DNA of 64,000 nt, taken from Azophilus sp963663395. GTDB taxonomy: Bacteria > Pseudomonadota > Gammaproteobacteria > Pseudomonadales > Azotimanducaceae. Below, one piece after another: positions 53,749-61,000 of this stretch (the first letter of the stretch is position 1; every line of letters begins with the position of its first letter). The notes beneath the pieces were generated by a model that worked only from the letters and a program-made list of their open reading frames with translations, was not told the DNA's origin and ran no database searches. The translations under genes and the position numbers were made by a program. The stretch spans positions 2,356,001 to 2,420,000 of the forward strand of contig OY760226.1 in NCBI GenBank assembly GCA_963663395.1, given 5' to 3'.

Positions 53749-56637
53749 CTAGTCGGCGGCGGGAAGGACGCCGAGCGCCCGGGCGCGGTGTACAGCGTCG
53801 GCGCGGCGGCGTACCCCGAGCTTGTTGAATATGCACTCGATGCGGTACCGCACGCCACGCACGGACAGTCCCATCAGGACTGCGATCCGCTTATCCGGCT
53901 CTCTGTCCAATAGACGCAATACGGCTTTCTCGCGAGACGTTAGTCGCGGAGTTCCTCCGACACCGTCACGAGCCATCGCGAGCAACCGTTCGCCAGCATC
54001 GGCGAGCGCCCCATCCGACAAGGCATCCACGATACGTTCGAGTGACTGCCAGGCCGTGTTGCCAAGGTGCACGAAGGGGCGTGCGTAGTCGGTGCGCAGG
54101 TACAGCGACAGATATTCGAAAACGGCATCGTCGCGTTCTGCCGCGGTCCGGCACAGCCCGATGCGCAGACCGACCGCGCGCATGAGCGTACGTCGCAGAT
54201 TCCGCTGAGCCGCCGCGTCGGCGATGGCGCGCGCGAGTCTCCCAGCCGCGTCGAGGTCGCCGCGCGCCGCGTGGAGTCGCACCCGTGCATAGCCCAACAC
54301 TTCCGCTAATCGCCAGCCATGGTCGGTGAACGCCAGGCAGTCTGCGTCGTTGTCGGGCAGTTCAGCCACCTGCCAAGTCTGTTCCGCCTCGTCGACACGG
54401 CCATCGGCAACGAGCAAGGCGACCCGGTGCGCTGCGAAGTGCCCATCGAGCGCGAGCAACCCGACTTGGTGGGCACGTTCCGAGAGGGTTTCGATCACCG
54501 TCAGGGCCGCTTCGGGTCCGCTGGCCTCAAGGGTGAGATCGGCGGCGATGTCGACAGCTGCCGCAAAATGCGAGAGCGGGGCGTCGCCGCGGCAAGGCTC
54601 GCTCAGAACGTGGCGCGTGTCGGTGCCGTCTGGAACGCGATTGCGCTCAAGAGCGAGTTCGAGCAGAAGCATGTCGGCGTAGGCACCGCCACGCGGATCT
54701 TCGAGGAAGCGCTGCCGGGCGAGCCGTTGCGCGCCGCGGTAGCGCTTGCGCGCCTCGCGGACGTCTCCTCTGGCCATGGCAATCTCGCCCTGCTGAGTCT
54801 CGATGGCCATGGTCAGGTACGCGGAGCGCCCCTTAGCTGCCTGCATGGCCCGTCGTGCATGCGCGGTTGCGGTGTCAAACTCCGCACGGCGTGCGGCCCG
54901 TACGCTCAGACCGTGCGCCATGGCAGCGCGCACGACACCGGGCGTCGCCGGCAAGGCAAGGAGGCGCTCGACGCGGGGTGCAAGGACACTCGCCTCGACG
55001 GCGTCGAAAGGCTGGCAGCCGCACATGTCCATAGCTCCGATTGCCAACAGGACGTCGACTTCGGGGGCGGGTTCTCCGGACACCGTCAACGCGGCAGCGA
55101 ATGTCCGTCGCGCCTCGTGCTGCCGGCCTCGCATCAGCAGGGCGACGCAGCGCGTCATAGCCACCGCCTGGGTAGCGGCGACCTCGTCGGTCAGTAAGCG
55201 GTCGGCGGCGTCGAAGCGCTCGGCGCCTTCGACTAGGCACCACTGGAGGCTGCCGGCTTCGACAAGAATGCGTCCGGCCAGGGCAGCGTCGCCGGCGAGC
55301 CTTGCGTGGCGCATCGCCTCGACAACTGCCCCGCGGCGGGCAAGTGCCGTCGCGAGACGCCGATGGATGCGATGGTGGCGCGTCGGGTTCTCCACCCTGA
55401 GCCGCTCGGCGCAGTGCTCGCGCAGCAGTGGATGCAGCCGATAGACGCCCGCGGTTGCGAGGCCCACGGGTTCGAGCAGTCCGTCCAGCCCTGGTAGCGC
55501 AACCAGGCGGGCCAGCACGCCGGGCGATTCCAGGATCTCGTCAAGCAGATCGGCGTCCAGCCAGTCCATGAGCCCGATGTCCAGAATCCGCACCCGGTCC
55601 GCTTCCGCAAAGCCTTCCCAGAAGCGGCCCGCGATCCAGTTGTCGGCGACGTGGCGTGCAACCCGCGCCTCGGCTAGGTGGCGTGTGCCGGTGTCATTGC
55701 GCCGGATCGTCAACGCAATCGGCCAGCCGGCCGACTCGGTGGCGATGGCCGCAAGATCGTCGCGGGAGAGAGCGAGATCGAAAAAGCGCGCAATGTCAGG
55801 CCGGGAGAAGCGGAGGTCCTCGGCGGTGACGATCTCGGCAGGTCCGCCGAGCACGGCGCGGGACGCGTCGAGGCCGCGGGGCAGTTTTCGGCATGCGATG
55901 GCGATGTGTACGTTTGGCGGGACACGGCTCAGAAGGTGGTTCAACAGGGCAACCGCGGTCGGGTGCGTGGCGTTCTCCAACTCGTCGAGGGCGAGTACCC
56001 AGGGATGGCCCGACTCGACGAGTACACGAAGCAGCAGAGCCGTACGCGGATAAGGATCACCGACCCCGGACTCGCCGGAGTCTAACTGCCCGGCCAGATC
56101 GAGCCCGGCGGCGTCGAACGCAAAGGCCAGGCAGGCGTCGAGCGCCGCAGCGTCGTCGTCGACCGCCAGCGTGATCCAGGCAACCGATACACCGTCCGCG
56201 ACAGCACGTCGGCAGGCTTCAGCAAGTAGCGTCGTCTTGCCGAAGCCGCCGGGCGCCATGAGTAGGGTGTGCGGGCGGCGGGTAGTCAGGCAACGTCGCG
56301 TCAGGTCGGGTCGGTCGCAGTAGTGGCCCGTTCGCGCGGGAATGGCAAGGCGATGACGCGCCAACCAGCCCGGCGCGCGCTGGGGGTCTCGCCGCGGTAC
56401 CGGTGGGCTCGCGATACAGGAGTGCACGGACCTACGACGCGAACCCTGAGCCCGATCCGAGGGGACGGTCGAGGATCCCGGAGATTCTGAGGCAGGGCGT
56501 GAACTCGAACGCGGACGCGGTGTCCAATCGGATATGGAAGAACAACTTTCCCAGCCCTTCCTCAAGTAGTGGGGGCCGACCTCGGAAATTTGCGGCAAGT
56601 TCGTGATAACTCTATGTATCGGGAGTGTCAACGTCAA
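53749..56637 (-). CDS. MalT-like large LuxR-family regulator (LuxR2)
   Basis: Up to 962 aa. The first 90 residues look unlike coding sequence and the real start may be GTG 56427 or later. Walker A is APGGFGKT (128-135 in the long version), Walker B-like WVLALDELENA, then SAGWPIALTIR. The middle is TPR-like. The C-terminal LuxR helix-turn-helix has LTSREKAVLRLLD and RYRIECIFNKLGV. It parallels LuxR1 along its whole length, including the ending ALGVLPAAD against LuxR1's ALGILPPAE, so the two are paralogues. It sits between two recombinase genes and, beyond the second, is followed by a divergent giant surface gene that it may control (inference). Confidence 0.85.
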   Translation of the reverse strand: MTLTLPIHRVITNLPQISEVGPHYLRKGWESCSSISDWTPRPRSSSRPASESPGSSTVPSDRAQGSRRRSVHSCIASPPVPRRDPQRAPGWLARHRLAIPARTGHYCDRPDLTRRCLTTRRPHTLLMAPGGFGKTTLLAEACRRAVADGVSVAWITLAVDDDAAALDACLAFAFDAAGLDLAGQLDSGESGVGDPYPRTALLLRVLVESGHPWVLALDELENATHPTAVALLNHLLSRVPPNVHIAIACRKLPRGLDASRAVLGGPAEIVTAEDLRFSRPDIARFFDLALSRDDLAAIATESAGWPIALTIRRNDTGTRHLAEARVARHVADNWIAGRFWEGFAEADRVRILDIGLMDWLDADLLDEILESPGVLARLVALPGLDGLLEPVGLATAGVYRLHPLLREHCAERLRVENPTRHHRIHRRLATALARRGAVVEAMRHARLAGDAALAGRILVEAGSLQWCLVEGAERFDAADRLLTDEVAATQAVAMTRCVALLMRGRQHEARRTFAAALTVSGEPAPEVDVLLAIGAMDMCGCQPFDAVEASVLAPRVERLLALPATPGVVRAAMAHGLSVRAARRAEFDTATAHARRAMQAAKGRSAYLTMAIETQQGEIAMARGDVREARKRYRGAQRLARQRFLEDPRGGAYADMLLLELALERNRVPDGTDTRHVLSEPCRGDAPLSHFAAAVDIAADLTLEASGPEAALTVIETLSERAHQVGLLALDGHFAAHRVALLVADGRVDEAEQTWQVAELPDNDADCLAFTDHGWRLAEVLGYARVRLHAARGDLDAAGRLARAIADAAAQRNLRRTLMRAVGLRIGLCRTAAERDDAVFEYLSLYLRTDYARPFVHLGNTAWQSLERIVDALSDGALADAGERLLAMARDGVGGTPRLTSREKAVLRLLDREPDKRIAVLMGLSVRGVRYRIECIFNKLGVRRRADAVHRARALGVLPAAD

Positions 56638-56832
56638 ATCGACCCGCCGTCAAGTCCCCCCAACAGCAACGATCCGTGCACACTTTGCCCCAAAGACCAA
56701 CTTAACTCGTTATCCCAAAACGCATTTTCAGCTTTATGGGGCTTCTCGACGTCTGCGTCACTCTTCAGCGGGACCCCGGGATTTTGTTCGCGATAACACT
56801 TTGCCGCGAGCTTTCACAGAACGCGTTAAGGT

Positions 56833-56852
56833 CGGTACGTCGATTCGTACCG
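56833..56852. repeat. 7-bp inverted repeat with 6-bp spacer (candidate recombinase site)
   Basis: CGGTACG (56833-56839) and CGTACCG (56846-56852) are perfect inverted arms around TCGATT. This lies between the end of recombinase 2 and the start of LuxR2. The 6-base spacer matches the overlap length of many tyrosine-recombinase cores, but an operator for LuxR2 is as likely. Confidence 0.4.
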
Positions 56853-56908
56853 TTTACTTGGCGATGTCGGCGCGACGGAGTCAAACTTCCGCCGTTTGGG
56901 TCGCATGC

Positions 56909-57898
56909 CTAATCCCGACACTGCAACCGCGCCAGTTGAGCAGCGCCGTTACGACGCGCGAGCAACCGCTCCCCGTAGCGGTTCACCATGGCCGTACTCT
57001 TCCAGCGCCCGGCCTGTAGAATCGCCGGCAGTTCAATGCCCGAGGCGATCATGTCCTGGGTCGCCCCGACTCGGGTGCTGTGACCTGATAGCCCCTCCAC
57101 AACTTCCGCCGGCAGGCCCGCCTGGCGGGCCATTGCCTTGTAGATGCGGGATACCTGGCTAGGATCGAGCTGCTTGCCCACCGCACCCCCTTTTTTTAGA
57201 GAGCGGAATAGCCGCCCGTCCTCGATCCCGCTTCGGGCCAGCCACTCGCGCACCAGCGCGACACTGTCCCGAGCCAGGTACAGCATCGCTCCCTGGCCGT
57301 CCACGTCGGTCTTGCTGCGGCGTACCAGCACCGTCGCCGCACCGTATATCTCTACTGATAAATCAGTAACTTGAAGCGCCATAAGTTCCGAGCGGCGCAG
57401 CAGCGTGTCGTACGCCACGGCGAGTAGGGCGCGGTTGCGCATATCGATCAGCCGGTCCCCTGATGCGCCTAAGAGGCGCTGTCTGAGCGTCCAGGTCAGT
57501 CCCAGGGCCTGTCTTTGACGGCGTCCCTTGCGTCGGTGCATGCGCTGCAGGGCGAGTTTTACGAGGGGGCTTTTGGTGACCGCGCCGTGTCCGACCGCCT
57601 TATGAGCGAGGGCGATGCTGGAGACGTATCGTCGCACGGTCGAAGGCGCCCGCGAACTGGCGGCCATGGCGTCGATGAAGGCCGCGACAGTCTCGGAATC
57701 GGCCGGCAGCGCAGCGAGCCTGCACTCATTGCACCACGCGGAATAGACACCTAGATCGGCCCTGAGCGCCCGCTCGGTGTTGTCGCTGAATGCTCCCCGG
57801 GCAGCGTTTAGAAAGGCGCTGAGTTCTTCCATAGGGATCGTCGACCCGACATTCGTGCCGGTGCAAGCCAGAGCGTGCTCAGACGTTTTCGACCGCAT
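56909..57898 (-). CDS. Tyrosine recombinase 2 (XerC/D-like)
   Basis: A 329-aa tyrosine recombinase, paralogous to the one at 52455-53435 over its full length. Catalytic set: R169 in LLRRSEL, K196 in RRSKTD, H273 and R276 in SGHSTRVGAT, W299 in AGRWKS and Y308 in VNRYGER. All are present. The start of the giant surface gene lies 190 bases upstream on the opposite strand, so the two share a divergent control region. Confidence 0.85.
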   Translation of the reverse strand: MRSKTSEHALACTGTNVGSTIPMEELSAFLNAARGAFSDNTERALRADLGVYSAWCNECRLAALPADSETVAAFIDAMAASSRAPSTVRRYVSSIALAHKAVGHGAVTKSPLVKLALQRMHRRKGRRQRQALGLTWTLRQRLLGASGDRLIDMRNRALLAVAYDTLLRRSELMALQVTDLSVEIYGAATVLVRRSKTDVDGQGAMLYLARDSVALVREWLARSGIEDGRLFRSLKKGGAVGKQLDPSQVSRIYKAMARQAGLPAEVVEGLSGHSTRVGATQDMIASGIELPAILQAGRWKSTAMVNRYGERLLARRNGAAQLARLQCRD

Positions 57899-57943
57899 AG
57901 GAGTGTCTCCGAATCAAGCGGACAAGCCTGGGAGGATTGCGCC

Positions 57944-57961
57944 CGATAAATAGAGTTATCG
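57944..57961. repeat. 6-bp inverted repeat with 6-bp spacer in divergent control region
   Basis: CGATAA (57944-57949) and TTATCG (57956-57961) are perfect arms around ATAGAG. It lies between recombinase 2 and the giant surface gene, in the only AT-rich patch there. The spacer length equals that of the repeat at 56833-56852, although the arms differ. Confidence 0.4.
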
Positions 57962-58087
57962 AGAGTCGGAGTCGCGGGCTCGTGAATCCGCAGAGAGAGT
58001 CGAAGGAATGGACGCCGGGATCCCGTGGAGGCGGGTGACGGCGGAGCGCCCGTTCGCACACACGATGACCCGAAGGAGTTGCGGAAA

Positions 58088-61000
58088 TTGAGAAACCCGA
58101 TTGACGATGCGACAAACCCTGAATCAATCCTGGCCCCCTCGCGCGCGGGGCAGGCGATCACTTGGCCGGACGGGCCGCGGCAACGCCCATCGGCGGAAGG
58201 TGCTCCCGGGGCGCGATGGGTCGGTCTTCTCGTGGCCTTTCTGGCCGCGGCCGTCGCCTTGCCGACGCAGGCGCAAAACCTGCCGGCGGTCTCAATTGCG
58301 CCGCAGAACGACCAGTACCGGGTGCTGATGACGGACGACCGTATTCACATCGTTACGTCGTCGACCCTGGTTCCAACGAACAACCTCACAGTTCCTATCC
58401 GCGTGCAACAGGATCACGCATGGTTTGATGACAGCTTGGAATTTGAGTTCAACCATGGCTTTGTCGACGGAGCGTGGAGTTCCCTCGAATTGCCCTTTGT
58501 GGACGACGCGCCGGTAAGGAACGGCGACGTGACGATCACGGTGCTCTCGGGCGACGGCTACGAACTCGGCGCACAGTCGGAGGTCACGGTCGAGATCGTC
58601 GCGGCTAACCCGCTGATCACGATACGCGCGGCCGAGGCGGTCTACGAGTTCACCGAGGACAGCGGCGGGGGGATGGTGCCGATCCGGGCCGAGACCATCG
58701 CGGGCGCGCCGAAGCCGCAGGAAAGGATGCTCATTGACTGGGGAGTGGGCGGCATCAATTTCTCTTTGGGGTTCAACCCCTCCGATTTCACGCAGTCCGG
58801 GACCCGCTGGGTGGCGGAGAAGGAAGTCGGGATCACAATCATTGACGACAACATCCCGGAGGGAACCGACCGCTTCAGCCTGCAGCTCTCCCGCAGGACC
58901 ACGACGAACCGCCTGATCAAGCTTGCGAACGCCGACGGGTCGCTCTGCGAAGACAACGCAGCAGGCGTGAACTGCGGAGCCGAGATCCGGATCCTCGACG
59001 ACGACAACCGGGCGCCTGCGTTCGACGAGGACTCGCCGGCGCGGAGCATTGCCGAGAACACCGACGCGGGCGAGAACGTCGGCGCGCCGGTGACGGCGAC
59101 GGATCCCGAAGGGGACACGCTGACCTATTCCCTGGAGGGCACGGACGCGGCCAGCTTCGATATCGACGCGGCGACGGGCCGGATCCTGACGAGGGCGGCG
59201 CTCGATTACGAGGCGAAGAACGCCTACACGGTGACCGTGAGGGCTGACGACGGCAAGGACAAGAGCGCCACGGTGGACGTGTCGATCGCCGTGATTGACG
59301 TGGATCCGGAAGGCCCGGTGCCGGGGGACATCGTTGCCGACGTGACCTCGCTGGTGCTGACGTTCAGCGAGGCGCTGGACGGGGGTTCGGTCCCCGGGGG
59401 GAACGCGTTCACGGTGCTGGTGGGTGGCAGTCCCGTGACGGTGACGGATGTCCAGGTCAGCAACCGCGAGGTGACGCTGACGCTGGCGAGTTCGGTGGTG
59501 GGCGCGACCGCGGTGACGGTGGCCTACACGCCGCCGGCCACGAACCGCTTGCGCGGCGTCTTGTTGAACGAGGAGGTCCGGCCGTTCGGCGCGCGGACGG
59601 CGGACGTGATTCGGCGCGAGGTCGAGCTGAGCGGTGAGAGGCTCACGGTGAACGAAGGCGCGAGCGCAACTTACACGGTGGTGCTGACGTCGCAGCCGTC
59701 GGGGCGGGTCACGGTCACGCCGCGGGTGGTGGAGAGCGGCTCGGACGTGAGCGTGTCGGGGGCGGTGACGTTCACGGTGTTGAACTGGGGATCCCCGCAG
59801 ACGGTGACGGTGAGCGCGGCGGAAGACGCCGACAGGCAGACCGACACCGCGACCATCGCGCACAGGGTGAGCGGTGCCGAATATGCGGGCGTGACCGCTC
59901 CGAGCCTGTCCGTCACGGTGCGCGACGACGAGGGCCTGCCGACGGTCCACGGCGAGGTGCAGCTGGTCGAGGTCCGGCGGGGATACGGCGGCGGCACCAT
60001 GGGCCGGCTGGAGGTCGGCTTCGTGGACAGCCAGTCCAGCGAATGGGGCACGGTGTGCGACGACCGGCAGAGCGAGCCGGGCAACCTGGCGCCGGCGCTG
60101 GCGTGCCGGATGATGGGCTATTCCGGCGGCCACGCGGTTGTGGCGCCCGCCGACGCGCGGAGGATCCTCACGCGGCCGCCGCATCCCGGCGGCTTGGTGC
60201 CGCCGCTCGCCGAGCGGAACCCGGACGAGGAGCCGATCCATCTGGACGACCTTGTCTGCCTCGTCGACGAGGAGGGGATGGCACCGTCGAGCCTGCTGAA
60301 CTGCCGCTATGCGGGCCCGCGGCTGCACAACTGCACGCACGAGGAGGACCTGTGGGTCGAGTGCACGGGCACGCAGGGGGCGGCCACGCCGCTGCCGGCG
60401 CTGCCGGTGCTCTCGGCAGAGGGCGCCGGCTCGTCGGAGACCCACTTCCCGGAGCTCCGGTTCACGGTGTCGCTGGTGCCGGCGTCCACGGAGACGGTCA
60501 CGGTGGACTACGCCACTGCGGATACCTCCGCCGAGGCGATCGAGGCGATCTCGAAGGCGGCGAACGGCGACTTCAGCGCGGCGACGGCGGACGACGGCGA
60601 CTCGAACACGGGCCTGGGCGATTACACGCCCGTGAGCGGTACGCTCACCTTCCTGGCGGGCGAGACGGAGAAGACGGTCGTCGTGGCGGTCATCGACGAC
60701 TTCGTTGAGGACAGCGGCGAGATCGTGACGTTCAGGCTCAGCAACCCCGTGGGGGCGCAGTTCGGCAACCCGGAGTCGCACGGGGTGATCTACAACCGCG
60801 AGGACGATCCGCCGCCGCCCCTGACGGCGGAGTTCACGGGGGCGCCCGAGGAGGGGCACGACGGGACGTACCCGTTCACCGTGACGCTTGCGTTCAGCGA
60901 AGCACCCACGCTCGAGTGGCAGGCGCCGGACGATACCGGCATCGAGGTCACCGGCGGGACGCTCGACGCCATCGCGCGGGTCAGCGAAGGCGGCGACCGG

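Noticed and set aside
52455..57898. Integron integrase with gene cassettes
   Set aside because: The recombinases lack the IntI-specific region, and no attC-like repeats or cassette series are seen.
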